This document shows, in pieces, positions 13,582 through 22,441 of a stretch of 48,372 bases of DNA. Origin of the DNA: Chloroflexota bacterium. GTDB taxonomy: Bacteria; Chloroflexota; Limnocylindria; Limnocylindrales; CSP1-4. Position 1 is the stretch's first letter; the number at the start of each line of letters is the position of its first letter. The translations under genes were made by a program, and so were the position numbers. Below the pieces are notes generated by a model that worked only from the letters and a program-made list of their open reading frames with translations, did no database searches and was not told where the DNA came from. The stretch lies in contig DAHXON010000015.1 in NCBI GenBank assembly GCA_027364875.1, positions 1-48,372 of the forward strand, given 5' to 3'.

Positions 13582-14511
13582 GTGACCGTCGCCGACGGGC
13601 AGGCGCCCGCAACCCCTGCCCGGGCGGCCGGTTCGCGTTTGGACGCGCTTCCGCCGGAAGTGCTGATCATCTCCGGCGCGCTTTCCGTCCAGTGCGGGGC
13701 GAGCCTGGCCACGACTCTGCTGCGGGACTACGGGCCTCTGCCCGTGGTCACGATGCGCATCGTCTTCGGGGCGCTGATGCTGCTGGCTTTCCGGCCGCTA
13801 CGTCTCCGTGGCGTGTCTCGCGACGCGCTGCTCACCGCCGCGGCCCTGGGGATCATCCTGGCCGTCATGAACTCGTCGTTCTACGTGGCCCTTTCCCGGA
13901 TCCCGCTCGGAGTGGCGGTCACGATCGAGTTCTGGGGGCCACTCACGGTCGCCGTCCTCGGTTCGCGGCGCCTGCTCGATCTTGGCTGGGTGGTTCTCGC
14001 GGCGGCCGGCATCTACGTCCTGGCCGGGGCGCGGGTTTCGGCCGACGACGCCGTCGGAGTGGTCGCCATTCTCGTTGCCGGCGGCTGCTGGGGGCTGTAC
14101 ATAGTCACCGGCCGCCGGCTCGCCGGCCACTGGCCGGACGGCAGCGGTCTGAGCCTGGCGATGGTCGTGGCATCGATCGCCGTTCTGCCGACGATGCTCC
14201 TGCTCTCCAATCCGGCTCCGCTGCTGGCTGCGCCACTCGCTATCGCCGGGGGCGTGGTGGTGGCCCTGTTCAGCAGCGCAATCCCGTACACGATGGAGAT
14301 GGCCGCGCTGCGGCGCCTGCGCGCGGCAACGTTCGGAGTCCTGATGAGCCTGGAGCCGGCCATCGCCGCCCTGGTCGGTTTCGTTGCGCTCGGCCAGGTC
14401 CTGCGCATACCGGACATTGCCGCGATCGCCTGCGTCGCGCTTGCGAGCGCCGGCGCGAGCCTGACCGCCCGCCGTCTGGCCACCGCGCCCGGAGAGCTCG
14501 AGGCCGCCTGA
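13582..14511 (+). CDS. RhtA-like EamA-family exporter
   Basis: This 309-aa inner-membrane protein has about ten hydrophobic helices in two EamA repeats. Segments such as MNSSFYVALSRIPLGVAVTIEFWGPL and FSSAIPYTMEMAALRRLRAATFGVLMSLEPA are characteristic of the RhtA threonine/homoserine exporter subgroup. Substrate is therefore plausibly an amino acid but unproven. The start is GTG 13582, with a weak AGG nearby. It ends 33 bp before the convergent gene at 14545. Confidence 0.88.
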   Translation: MTVADGQAPATPARAAGSRLDALPPEVLIISGALSVQCGASLATTLLRDYGPLPVVTMRIVFGALMLLAFRPLRLRGVSRDALLTAAALGIILAVMNSSFYVALSRIPLGVAVTIEFWGPLTVAVLGSRRLLDLGWVVLAAAGIYVLAGARVSADDAVGVVAILVAGGCWGLYIVTGRRLAGHWPDGSGLSLAMVVASIAVLPTMLLLSNPAPLLAAPLAIAGGVVVALFSSAIPYTMEMAALRRLRAATFGVLMSLEPAIAALVGFVALGQVLRIPDIAAIACVALASAGASLTARRLATAPGELEAA

Positions 14512-14544
14512 GAGGTCGGGCCTCCAGTGGCGGCCGGTGACGGC

Positions 14545-15903
14545 CTACCGCAGGTCCGAGATCTTCACTGCTCGCAAGGAAGCCAGGTCCCGGGTGTCCG
14601 GGTCCGGGCGTACCAGGAAGAGCATGCCACCGGACATGCCGTAGCAGTCGGGAATGACCCGCGGAGCATCCTCGCCCGGCTTGAGCACCACGAGCGCGTA
14701 CACAGGAAGTTGATAGTCGTACCAGCCGATCCAGTCGCCCGAGACGGCGACCGCGTTGGTCGTGCCGCTCGATGGCAACTTCGACGGCTGCCAGTTGGGA
14801 CCGCTCGCCGTGTAGGCCTCGCCTGCCCGGGTCGTGCTCCAATCGGTCCACGCCAGGCGACCGGGGCCGGCCTCGAGCGCGAACGGACTCGACGCGATCT
14901 CGCGCGGCGTATCCGATCCAGCGGCCAACAGCATCAGTCTCGTGCCGGAGTAGTAGGCCGCCTGACTGTACCCCTCGGCTATGCCGTCGGTCCGCAGGTC
15001 CGTGTCCTCGATCCAGACCAGGTCGTCTCCGGCCCAGCGCAGCTCGTCGACCATTCCGCCCAGCCTCAGGGTTCGCTCGCTGCCCGTCGCCAGCGTGACG
15101 ATGTGCATCGCAAAACCGTGCTCGAGATCACCGGAGGAGTAGGCGAGCCGGGTCGCCGACAGCGCGACGCGCGGCAGGATGAACTCGCCGTTTCCGTACT
15201 GGTAGACGGGTGTGCTGACGCGGCCCGAGATCGTGCCCGACGCGACGACCCGATCGGATCTGCCCGTCAGATCCGTCAGGTGCAGCTTCCACGAGGCGCA
15301 GCTGTCGTTGTTGGCGCCGACCGAAGGCGAGCTCGGATAGCTGCATATGGGGTCGACCCAGGCCACGCGCGCCCCGGCGACGCTGCCTTCGGCGGAGTGA
15401 TCGGCCAGCCTGCGGCTCTCGCCCGTCGCCACGTTCAGGACATGCAGCTGGTCCTGATGCCCGTTCGGCTGGCCATCGAAACGGAGAGAGGCGAGGACCC
15501 AATCCCCGTCGACCGCCGCCCTGCCGAGCCCGTAGAGCCTTCCGCCCGCGGGGAGGGTGATCTCGCGCCCGAGTGAGTCGGGTATCGGGAGCTCGGCGCA
15601 CGGCCCGATCATGCCGGAGCTCGAGCCGGGCGCTGGGCTTAGGGCGGCCGACACGCCGGCGCTCGCGGCGCTGACGCTCGCCGTCGATCCGATCGCGAGG
15701 GAGGCCGAGGGCCGGGTCGAAGCCGGCGGTACGCTCGAAGCCGGCGGGCTGCCGCTCGAGCGCGGCAGTTCCGAGCTTCCTCCCGGTCGCGAAAGGATTG
15801 CCACGCTCGCGATCGCCGCAATGACAGCGACCGCCGCGCCGATCTCGACCAGGTGGCGGCCCGGGTGGGCAGCGGACGACCTGCCGGCCGATCCTTCGTT
15901 CAT
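14545..15903 (-). CDS. Membrane-anchored protein with a beta-propeller-like outer domain, unknown function
   Basis: The 452-aa product has one N-terminal membrane helix (about residues 20-38, VEIGAAVAVIAAIASVAIL), then a Ser/Pro/Ala linker of about 55 residues. The outer region has repeated short strands of the type GDWVLASLRFDG, GARVAWVD, ATRLAYSS, GDDLVWIED, GRLAWTDWS and GDWIGWYD. Each repeat of G-x-(h)-W/Y marks a blade, so a TolB-like or quinoprotein-like beta-propeller is likely. Two or more Cys pairs (for example C..SYPSS..SC) fit an extracytoplasmic location. The ATG at 15903 follows a strong AAGGGGGG site. No enzyme motif was seen; it might bind carbohydrate, peptide or another protein. 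Confidence 0.75.
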   Translation of the reverse strand: MNEGSAGRSSAAHPGRHLVEIGAAVAVIAAIASVAILSRPGGSSELPRSSGSPPASSVPPASTRPSASLAIGSTASVSAASAGVSAALSPAPGSSSGMIGPCAELPIPDSLGREITLPAGGRLYGLGRAAVDGDWVLASLRFDGQPNGHQDQLHVLNVATGESRRLADHSAEGSVAGARVAWVDPICSYPSSPSVGANNDSCASWKLHLTDLTGRSDRVVASGTISGRVSTPVYQYGNGEFILPRVALSATRLAYSSGDLEHGFAMHIVTLATGSERTLRLGGMVDELRWAGDDLVWIEDTDLRTDGIAEGYSQAAYYSGTRLMLLAAGSDTPREIASSPFALEAGPGRLAWTDWSTTRAGEAYTASGPNWQPSKLPSSGTTNAVAVSGDWIGWYDYQLPVYALVVLKPGEDAPRVIPDCYGMSGGMLFLVRPDPDTRDLASLRAVKISDLR

Positions 15904-16037
15904 GGTTGCGTCCCCCCTTCACTGCGCGTTTCCCTCGTGGCCCGCGCGCCGGCCGATCTGAGACGTCGGGCCCGCCGGCCCTGTGGCACCGGCGAGTCGT
16001 GCGTTTCGCCGCCACGGTGGCGGCCACACACGACGTC

Positions 16038-16099
16038 GCGCAAGATCCGGATGTCGCACAGAATGTCCGCGTGATCCGGTCGTGGCGCAAGATCCGGAT
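16038..16099. repeat. 15-bp direct repeat in the rho upstream region
   Basis: GCGCAAGATCCGGAT occurs exactly at 16038-16052 and 16085-16099, starts 47 bases apart, in the 383-bp region between the divergent gene at 15903 and rho. The related fragment GTGATCCGGT lies between them at 16071-16080. They could be binding sites of one regulator, or chance. Confidence 0.5.
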
Positions 16100-16286
16100 T
16101 GACGCCGCCCCAAGAGCCGGTTATTCTCCGCGTCGCCCCTACCGTGCATTTCCCGCTGCGAACATGATTCCGCGCGATCCTGCACGGCACCCTTCTCCAC
16201 ACGAGCTTGCCTCAATGCCTGCCAACGGACCCGATCCCCGATCTCGAAACAGACGCCCACGGCGTCGCCCTGCCGGCCACACCCAG

Positions 16287-17588
16287 ATGGCCGAGTACGA
16301 CGAATTCGCGGACGGCGACGCGCGCGACCTCGACATAAACGAGCTCCGCGGCATGAGCGTTGGTGAGCTTCAGACTGTCGGCCGCGACCTCGAGATGGAA
16401 GAGGGCGCCCCGAGCGGATCGGGCAAGGAAGAGCTGGTCGACCGCATCCTGGCCCGCCAGAGCGAGCTCGCCGGCCACGCGTATGCGACGGGCATCCTGG
16501 ACATCGTCGAAGACGGCTTCGGCTTCATGCGCCGCCACGGCCTGATGCCCACGCCGGACGACGTCTACGTCTCCTCCAGCCAGGTGCGGCGGTTCGGGCT
16601 TCGCGTCGGCGACCGGATCAGCGGCTCTGTGCGCGCTCCCCGCGAGGGCGAGAAGTACTGGGGCATGATCCGCGTCGACCGCGTGAACGGAGTCGATCCG
16701 GAAACGGCGCGCCGCCGGCCCAAGTTCGAGGACCTCACCCCGGTCCACCCGGACGTGCTGATCAACCTGGAGACGGATCCCAAGAACCTCTCCCAGCGCC
16801 TGATCAACCTGGTCAACCCGATCGGCAAGGGTCAGCGCGCCCTCATCGTCAGCCCGCCGAAGGCCGGCAAAACGATGCTCCTCAAGCACATCGCCAACGG
16901 CATCAGCACCAACTATCCGGAAGTTCTCCTGATGGTCGCGCTGATCGGCGAGCGGCCCGAGGAAGTCACCGACATGCGCCGCTCGGTGAAGGGCGAGGTC
17001 ATCTCCTCGACCTTCGACGAGCCGACAGAGAACCACACCCATGTCGCGGAGATGGCTCTCGAGATCGCAAAGCGCCAGGTGGAGACCGGACGCGACGTCG
17101 TGGTCCTGCTCGACTCGATCACGCGCCTTGCCCGCGCCTACAACCTCGCGTTGCCGCCTTCCGGACGAACGCTGTCCGGCGGCCTCGACCCGATCGCGCT
17201 GTACCCGCCAAAGCGGTTCTTCGGCGCGGCCCGAAACATCGAGGAAGGCGGCTCGCTCACGATCGTCGGGACGTGCCTGGTGGACACCGGGTCGCGCATG
17301 GACGACGTGATCTACGAGGAGTTCAAGGGCACCGGCAACTCCGAGCTCATCCTGGACCGCAAGCTCGCCGAAAAGCGCATCTTCCCCGCGATCGACGTCC
17401 AGCGCTCCGGCACCCGCCGCGAGGAGCTGCTCCTCGAGGAGCCGGTCCTCAAGATGGTGTGGACCATGCGCCGGATGCTCTCCGCCGTGGGCACCAACGA
17501 GGGCATCGAGCTACTGCTCAACCGCCTCGCCAAGACGGACAACAACGTCCAGTTCCTGGCCACGCTGACGAAGTCACTCGATCAGTAG
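16287..17588 (+). CDS. rho: Transcription termination factor Rho
   Basis: Rho is a hexameric RNA-dependent ATPase that ends transcription. Visible parts, in order: Rho_N helical domain ([19 protein letters not shown]), the cold-shock-like RNA-binding domain ([14 protein letters not shown]...[19 protein letters not shown]), Walker [11 protein letters not shown], Walker [17 protein letters not shown], and the Q/R-loop segments LSGGLDP and [17 protein letters not shown]. From ATG 16287 the product is 433 aa, near the family norm. The frame is open further upstream with ATGs at 16215 and 16164, which would add an Arg/Pro-rich basic tail; none of the three has a clear ribosome site, so the true start is uncertain. 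Rho in this GC-rich genome fits the near absence of T-tract terminators. Confidence 0.95.
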   Translation: MAEYDEFADGDARDLDINELRGMSVGELQTVGRDLEMEEGAPSGSGKEELVDRILARQSELAGHAYATGILDIVEDGFGFMRRHGLMPTPDDVYVSSSQVRRFGLRVGDRISGSVRAPREGEKYWGMIRVDRVNGVDPETARRRPKFEDLTPVHPDVLINLETDPKNLSQRLINLVNPIGKGQRALIVSPPKAGKTMLLKHIANGISTNYPEVLLMVALIGERPEEVTDMRRSVKGEVISSTFDEPTENHTHVAEMALEIAKRQVETGRDVVVLLDSITRLARAYNLALPPSGRTLSGGLDPIALYPPKRFFGAARNIEEGGSLTIVGTCLVDTGSRMDDVIYEEFKGTGNSELILDRKLAEKRIFPAIDVQRSGTRREELLLEEPVLKMVWTMRRMLSAVGTNEGIELLLNRLAKTDNNVQFLATLTKSLDQ

Positions 17589-17989
17589 CGGCGGGGCCGC
17601 GCGCCACCCCAACGGGGGCAGCGGCCGCAGCCGGGGCCCAACGGCCACTGGCCGCGGTCGAGCCGGCGGTTGCTCCGACGGCTCCGGCCACTCCGACGGC
17701 TCCGGCCACTCCGTGTCTCGCGGTTTCCACTCGACGCCGTTCTGGACAGCAGGACGTGGAGGTCTGGACTCCCGAGATGGCCTGATCTCCGTGGAGCCTG
17801 GTGGAGTTAGCCGAATACGGCTGACGATTCACCGCCTGGCGAGCCAATCGTGCCTGAACGGGCCGCGGACGGCCGCCGGCTCCCGCGATGCGCTGCCCAG
17901 GCCGGCATCGAGCGGAAACGGCCGGGCCGGCCGGCGCAAGGCCACGCCCCCATCGGCCTCTACCCAACCTCGCATGCGAGAATTGACAC
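17589..17989. repeat. 401-bp intergenic region with a perfect 18-bp tandem repeat (17673-17708)
   Basis: CTCCGACGGCTCCGGCCA occurs twice head to tail at 17673-17690 and 17691-17708. The 18-bp period keeps frame, but the overlapping open frames lack coding character. No gene is supported in this stretch; rplU and rpmA, which commonly precede obg, are absent. A promoter for obg is expected here but none is convincing. Confidence 0.5.
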
Positions 17990-19282
17990 ATGTTCCTTGA
18001 TCGAGTTCGAATCTGGGTGCGCGGCGGCGACGGCGGCGACGGGGCGGCCACGTTCCGGCACGAAGCGCACGTGCCGCGCGGTGGCCCGGACGGTGGCGAC
18101 GGCGGACGCGGCGGCTCGATCTACCTGATCGTCGATCCGGGCGAGACGAGCCTGCGCGACTACCGCCACGCCCACCACTTCAAGGCCACTCCCGGCGGCC
18201 GGGGCTCCGGCCAGAAGCAGCATGGCAAGGCCGGCCACGATCTGACGCTCAAGGTCCCACCGGGAACGGGCGTCTTCGACGGCGATTCGGGCGAGCTGCT
18301 CGGCGATCTCGTGGCCAGGGAGCAGACGCTGATGGTGGCCCGGGGCGGCCGCGGCGGGCTCGGCAACGTCCACTTCGCGACTTCCACTCACCAGACCCCT
18401 CATCACGCCCAGAAGGGCGAACCGGGCGAGGAACACTGGATCAGCCTGGAGCTGCGCCTCATCGCCGACGTCGGCCTCGTCGGGCTGCCGAACGCGGGCA
18501 AGTCCACGCTGCTCGCGGCGATGACCGCAGCCCAGCCCAAGATCGCCGACTACCCATTCACCACGCTCGAACCCAATCTCGGCGTGCTCGACCTGGGCCA
18601 GGAAGACGGCCGCCGACCGACGATCGCGGACGTACCCGGCCTCATCGAAGGCGCCAGCTCCGGCGCCGGCCTCGGCCACGCGTTCTTGCGCCACGTAGAG
18701 CGGACCCGGATCCTGGTGCACATGGTGGACGGCTCGGATCGCGATCCCGAATGGAGCTACGGGGTCATCCGCGACGAGCTCGCCGCCCACGATCCGGCCC
18801 TGCTCGAGAAGCCGATGCTGGTGGCGTTCAACAAGATGGACCGGAGTGCCGCGGCCGAAGCCTGGCCGGCCTTCGAGAAAGCTCGTCGGAAGCAGGGGAT
18901 CGAGGTCGTGGCAATATCGGCCGCGGAGGGTATCGGGCTCGACGGGCTCCGCGCTCGACTGGCCGCGATGCTGCCGAGCGCCGGTGAGCTGGCCGAGCCG
19001 GCTGCGCCGTCGGGCGTCGTCGTCCACCGGATCGAATCGGTCGGCGACAACTTCCGGGTCGACCTCGAAGACGGCATGTTCGTGGTCCGCGGCAAGAAGA
19101 TCGAGCGGCTGGCCGCCCAGACCAACTTCGACACGGAAGAGTCGGCCGAACGCTTCCAGCGCGACCTCGTTCGCCTGGGTGTGGACGACGAGCTGCGCAG
19201 GTTGGGCATCGAGCCCGGTCAGATGGTCCGGATCGGTGCCGCCGAGCTCGAATGGGAACCGGACGAATGGGACGACCGGTGA
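17990..19282 (+). CDS. obg: GTPase Obg/CgtA
   Basis: Obg is an essential GTPase acting in late 50S ribosome assembly and stress signalling. The 430-aa protein has all three domains. The glycine-rich OBG fold opens RVRIWVRGGDGGDG with several further GG-rich turns (HVPRGGPDGGDGGRGG). The G domain runs from about residue 160 with G1 GLPNAGKST, G2 DYPFTTLEPNLG, G3 ADVPGLIEGA and G4 FNKMD. The C-terminal OCT domain covers about residues 345-420 (FVVRGKKIERLAAQTNFD). The nadD gene overlaps its stop. There is no clear ribosome site before ATG 17990, but the N-terminus aligns with the family start. Confidence 0.96.
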   Translation: MFLDRVRIWVRGGDGGDGAATFRHEAHVPRGGPDGGDGGRGGSIYLIVDPGETSLRDYRHAHHFKATPGGRGSGQKQHGKAGHDLTLKVPPGTGVFDGDSGELLGDLVAREQTLMVARGGRGGLGNVHFATSTHQTPHHAQKGEPGEEHWISLELRLIADVGLVGLPNAGKSTLLAAMTAAQPKIADYPFTTLEPNLGVLDLGQEDGRRPTIADVPGLIEGASSGAGLGHAFLRHVERTRILVHMVDGSDRDPEWSYGVIRDELAAHDPALLEKPMLVAFNKMDRSAAAEAWPAFEKARRKQGIEVVAISAAEGIGLDGLRARLAAMLPSAGELAEPAAPSGVVVHRIESVGDNFRVDLEDGMFVVRGKKIERLAAQTNFDTEESAERFQRDLVRLGVDDELRRLGIEPGQMVRIGAAELEWEPDEWDDR

Positions 19283-20082
19283 CCGGCGGAGATACGACGA
19301 CGGACGGCGAACGCGAAAGACCCACGACCTCTGCCGAGCCTGCGGCCGGCGCCGGCTCCCGCGACGTCGCCGGGCTGGCGGACGGAATCGACTCAGGCCG
19401 GACCCCGGCAGCGGCGGCCACCTGGATCGAGCCCGAGCTTCGCAGGGTCGGGATCATGGGTGGCACCTTCGACCCGATCCACTACGGCCACCTGGCCATC
19501 GCCGAGGAAGTGGCCGAGGCACTGGGCCTGGAGCGGGTGTTGTTCGTGCCCGCCTCGAGGCCTCCGCACAAGCTCGACGACGACGTCACCCCGGCCGAGG
19601 ATCGGGCGGCGATGGCCGCGCTCGCGATCGCGGGCAATCCCAGGTTCTCGCTGTGCCGGATCGAGCTGGATCGTGACGGGCCGTCCTACACCGCGGACAC
19701 CCTGCAAGAGCTGGCGGACGAGGCCGCCCGCCAGAGAGTGGCCCGCGAGCTCTTCTTCATACTTTCCGCCGACGTGCTGGCCGACTTCCGTTCCTGGCAC
19801 GACCCCGCGCGCGTGGTCGCTCTCGCGACTCTGGCCGTCGTTCCGCGCCCGGGCTCGCCGGCTCCGGAACCGGAGTGGGCTCGCGCCCAACTGCCCTCGA
19901 ACCTCGCCGGGAGCGCCCGAGTCGAGTGCCTGGACACGGTCCGGCTCGCGACGTCGTCCACGGAGATCCGGTCAAGGGCGGCTTCGGGCCGCTCGATCCG
20001 CTATCTCGTACCGCCCGCCGTCGAGGTCTACGTTCGGGACCATCGGCTGTATCGTTCCGGCAAACCCGTGAGGACAACCTGA
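19279..20082 (+). CDS. nadD: Nicotinate-nucleotide adenylyltransferase
   Basis: NadD adenylates nicotinate mononucleotide in NAD synthesis. The nucleotidyltransferase motif is GIMGGTFDPIHYGHLAIAEEV, with the PPHK substrate segment (ASRPPHKLD) and the ATP-binding ending SSTEIRSRA. The start is chosen at GTG 19279, which shares four bases (GTGA) with the obg stop; ATG 19267 or 19252 are alternatives. The catalytic domain only begins about 50 residues in, so the Thr/Ala/Gly-rich N-terminal extension is unusual, and the native start could be later. It is followed by rsfS with a one-base gap; obg-nadD-rsfS is a known conserved cluster. Confidence 0.92.
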   Translation: MTGGDTTTDGERERPTTSAEPAAGAGSRDVAGLADGIDSGRTPAAAATWIEPELRRVGIMGGTFDPIHYGHLAIAEEVAEALGLERVLFVPASRPPHKLDDDVTPAEDRAAMAALAIAGNPRFSLCRIELDRDGPSYTADTLQELADEAARQRVARELFFILSADVLADFRSWHDPARVVALATLAVVPRPGSPAPEPEWARAQLPSNLAGSARVECLDTVRLATSSTEIRSRAASGRSIRYLVPPAVEVYVRDHRLYRSGKPVRTT

Positions 20083-20083
20083 A

Positions 20084-20695
20084 GTGACCGATCCCAGGCC
20101 AAACCGCGACTCGTCCGAATCCCTGCCAAGCCCCGACGGTCTGCCGCGACGCCGCAAGCCCGTGGCCGGTCGAACTGCCGCCGCGCGCCGCAGCACCGGC
20201 GAGGAAGCCGAGACGCGGGAGCCGATCACGGCCGAGGAAGAAGCCCTGGCCGATCAGCTCGAGGCTGAGGTGGCGGCCGGGGATGCGGAAGTTGCCGCCG
20301 CGGATACCGAGCCGGAGCTGACCGAGACTCTGCGCGAGCGGGGACTGCGCCTCACGCCGCTCGAGATCGCCCGCAAGATCGTCGACGCGGCGGAGGACAA
20401 GAAGGCCGCCGACATCGTCCTGCTCGACGTCTCGGAGCTGACGTCGATGGCGGACTACTTCGTGATCTGCTCGGGCGGCTCGGAACGCCAGCTCGGCGCC
20501 ATCGGCGACGGAATCGCGGAGAAGCTGCGCGACGATGGCGTCCGGCCGATCGGGCGCGAAGGCGGTTCTAACTCGCACTGGACGCTGCTCGACTTCGGCG
20601 CCGTGATCGTTCACATCTTTGCCGTCCCCGAGCGCGACTACTACGCCCTCGAGAAGTACTGGTCCAAGGCCAAGGTGGTCGTCCGCGTCCAGTAG
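20084..20695 (+). CDS. rsfS: Ribosomal silencing factor RsfS with long N-terminal extension
   Basis: RsfS binds protein L14 of the large ribosomal subunit and blocks subunit joining in starved cells. The conserved domain spans about residues 90-203: LEIARKIVDAAEDKKAADIVLLDV, then SMADYFVICSGGSERQ and WTLLDFGAVIVHIF. The first 85 or so residues are Arg/Pro- then Glu/Ala-rich and look disordered; the usual family length is about 105-130 residues, so this is a substantial extension. GTG 20084 follows an AGGA site nine bases upstream and comes one base after the nadD stop, supporting the long form. Confidence 0.92.
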   Translation: MTDPRPNRDSSESLPSPDGLPRRRKPVAGRTAAARRSTGEEAETREPITAEEEALADQLEAEVAAGDAEVAAADTEPELTETLRERGLRLTPLEIARKIVDAAEDKKAADIVLLDVSELTSMADYFVICSGGSERQLGAIGDGIAEKLRDDGVRPIGREGGSNSHWTLLDFGAVIVHIFAVPERDYYALEKYWSKAKVVVRVQ

Positions 20696-20896
20696 CCGAC
20701 GCCGACCCGAAGATGCAGGCCGGGGGCGCCGGCTCTCCGAGACGCGCCGTCCTGCCATTTCGGACGATTCCAGGGTTGCGATTCGGGGGCGCTACGCGGG
20801 TCCGACTCGCATGAACCTGCGGCCTCCCGCTCGATTACGTAGACTTGGTGCCCCGTACTCACAACGCGGGCTAACGATTGAGTCCGGAGAACAGCC

Positions 20897-21301
20897 ACGA
20901 CTACGCCATACGCCGCCGAGAAAAGACCTCACCGCGCGCCGACGATCGTCGACTACGTCAACATCCGCTGGGTCGACGAGTGGTGTAAACGCTGCAACAT
21001 CTGCGTCGAGATCTGTCCCAAGGACAGCCTGATCCTGACGCACGACGCGATCATCGAAGCGACCGACTGCATTCGGTGCGGGCTGTGCGAACGCTACTGC
21101 CCGGATCTCGCGATCGAGGTCCTGCCCAAGCGCGACGCGGCGGGCAACCTCCCGAGCGAGACGATGACCCTCGAAGGTGGAGAGCCCCACCACGGACACG
21201 TGCCGGAGGCGGCCCGAGGACCGGCCATCGCGGGCACGGATCCTCACCGGGGCCTGACCGACACCGAGAGCGCGGAGACCAACCGCGACAGCGAAGCCTG
21301 A
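20897..21301 (+). CDS. korD: Ferredoxin-type (2x[4Fe-4S]) delta subunit of 2-oxoacid:ferredoxin oxidoreductase, probable ACG start
   Basis: The protein has two [4Fe-4S] motifs, CKRCNICVEICP and CIRCGLCERYCP. It would pass electrons from the KorAB catalytic core to ferredoxin. The frame is open from 20882 to TGA 21299-21301 but contains no ATG, GTG or TTG before the cysteine motifs. ACG at 20897 lies six bases after GGAGA (20886-20890). It gives the N-terminus TTPYAAEKRPHRAPTIVDY, plausible with Met in place of the first residue, so a changed or non-canonical start is likely. The product would be 134 aa. The tail after the second cluster is Pro/Glu/His-rich. korA starts 14 bases after the stop. 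Confidence 0.8.
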   Translation, partial: TTTPYAAEKRPHRAPTIVDYVNIRWVDEWCKRCNICVEICPKDSLILTHDAIIEATDCIRCGLCERYCPDLAIEVLPKRDAAGNLPSETMTLEGGEPHHGHVPEAARGPAIAGTDPHRGLTDTESAETNRDSEA

Positions 21302-21314
21302 GCGAGAGACCGAA

Positions 21315-22421
21315 ATGACAAAGCGACTCGTCCAGGGTAACGAGGCCGTCTTCCTCGGGGCCATCAAGGCAGGGGCCGGATACTTCGCCGGATACCCCAT
21401 CAGCCCGAGCTCGGAGATCCTGGCCCAGGCCTCCGGTTACGCCGCCAAGCACCCCGAGTTCAAGTTCCTCCAGGAGGAGGACGAGATCGCGAGCGCCAAC
21501 GCGATCCTGGGGGCAAGCCTGGCAGGGGCCAAGTCCTTCACCGCCACGTCCGGCCCGGGCTTCAGCCTGATGCAGGAAGCGGTTGGCTACGGCCACAAGG
21601 TCGGCATCCCCGCGGTCATCGTCGACGTCATGCGCGTCGGTCCGGGAACCGGAATGCCCACCATGCCCGGCCAGGGCGACATCCTCCAGGCCCGCTACGG
21701 CTCCACGGGCGACTACACGAGCTTCGTCTTCTATCCGTCGACCGTTGCCGAGTGCTTCGAGTACACGATCCACGCCTTCAACGCGGCCGAGGAAACCCGC
21801 TCGCCGGTGATCCTCCTGTCCGACGCCTTCCTGGGCCACCTCAACGAAGTGGTGGACCTGGACACGATCGACGTACCGGTCGTGAACCGGACTCTGGAAC
21901 CGCTGGCCTCGGGCGGGACGCGCCTCTTCTCCGGCGTGGCCACGTACCCCGACGGCGAACCGGCCACCGCGGACTCGGACGAGTTCATCCGCCAGTACCT
22001 GGAGAACCGCGAGAACCGGCTCAAGATCTCCGAGAAATACGCCTTCTACGAATACGGCTGGAACAAGGATTCGGACACGCTCGTAATCGCCTTCGGCATT
22101 ACCCGCCGGGTGGCCCAGCCCCTGGCACCGCACTTTGCCCTGTTCCGGCCCATCCGCCTGTGGCCGGTCCTCGGCAACGAGCTGACCGAGATCGCGGCGC
22201 GCTACAAGAAGATCGTCGTGATCGAAGGCAGCGACGGCCAGTACGCCAGCGTCATCGAACACATGCTCCTGCGTCGAGTCGAGCGAGTGCCGCTGCTCGG
22301 CGGCCGGATGAGCCTCGAGGCCGTCCGCGAAGGCCTCGATCGAATCGGCCTGCTTCCCAAGGAGTCCGAGCCCGGCAGCGCGACGGCCGCCGATGCTTCG
22401 GCGTCGGCTTCGGTCGCTTGA
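21315..22421 (+). CDS. korA: 2-oxoacid:ferredoxin oxidoreductase, alpha subunit
   Basis: This is the large subunit of a CoA-dependent 2-oxoacid (2-oxoglutarate or related) ferredoxin oxidoreductase. It carries the pyrimidine-binding domain of the TPP enzyme and the transketolase-C-like domain. Recognisable parts are GYFAGYPISPSSEI, FLQEEDEIASANAILGASLAGAKSFTATSGPGFSLM, VDVMRVGPGTGMPT, and GSDGQYASVIEH near the C-terminus. At 368 aa it lacks the fused gamma domain; the gamma subunit is encoded separately at 23236. A GAGAGACC site precedes ATG 21315. The Ser-Pro-Ser (YPISPSSE) form favours KorA over pyruvate enzymes. Confidence 0.93.
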   Translation: MTKRLVQGNEAVFLGAIKAGAGYFAGYPISPSSEILAQASGYAAKHPEFKFLQEEDEIASANAILGASLAGAKSFTATSGPGFSLMQEAVGYGHKVGIPAVIVDVMRVGPGTGMPTMPGQGDILQARYGSTGDYTSFVFYPSTVAECFEYTIHAFNAAEETRSPVILLSDAFLGHLNEVVDLDTIDVPVVNRTLEPLASGGTRLFSGVATYPDGEPATADSDEFIRQYLENRENRLKISEKYAFYEYGWNKDSDTLVIAFGITRRVAQPLAPHFALFRPIRLWPVLGNELTEIAARYKKIVVIEGSDGQYASVIEHMLLRRVERVPLLGGRMSLEAVREGLDRIGLLPKESEPGSATAADASASASVA

Positions 22422-22441
22422 CCGGCTCAGAGGAATAACCC

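Noticed and set aside
17273-17785. Open frame encoding PTAPAT repeats after rho
   Set aside because: It overlaps the rho coding region in another frame and depends on an 18-bp tandem repeat; no ribosome site or family.
18005-18013. GTTCGAATC, a T-loop-like string suggesting a tRNA
   Set aside because: It lies inside the start of obg (RVRIWV codons), and no acceptor or anticodon stems can be built around it.
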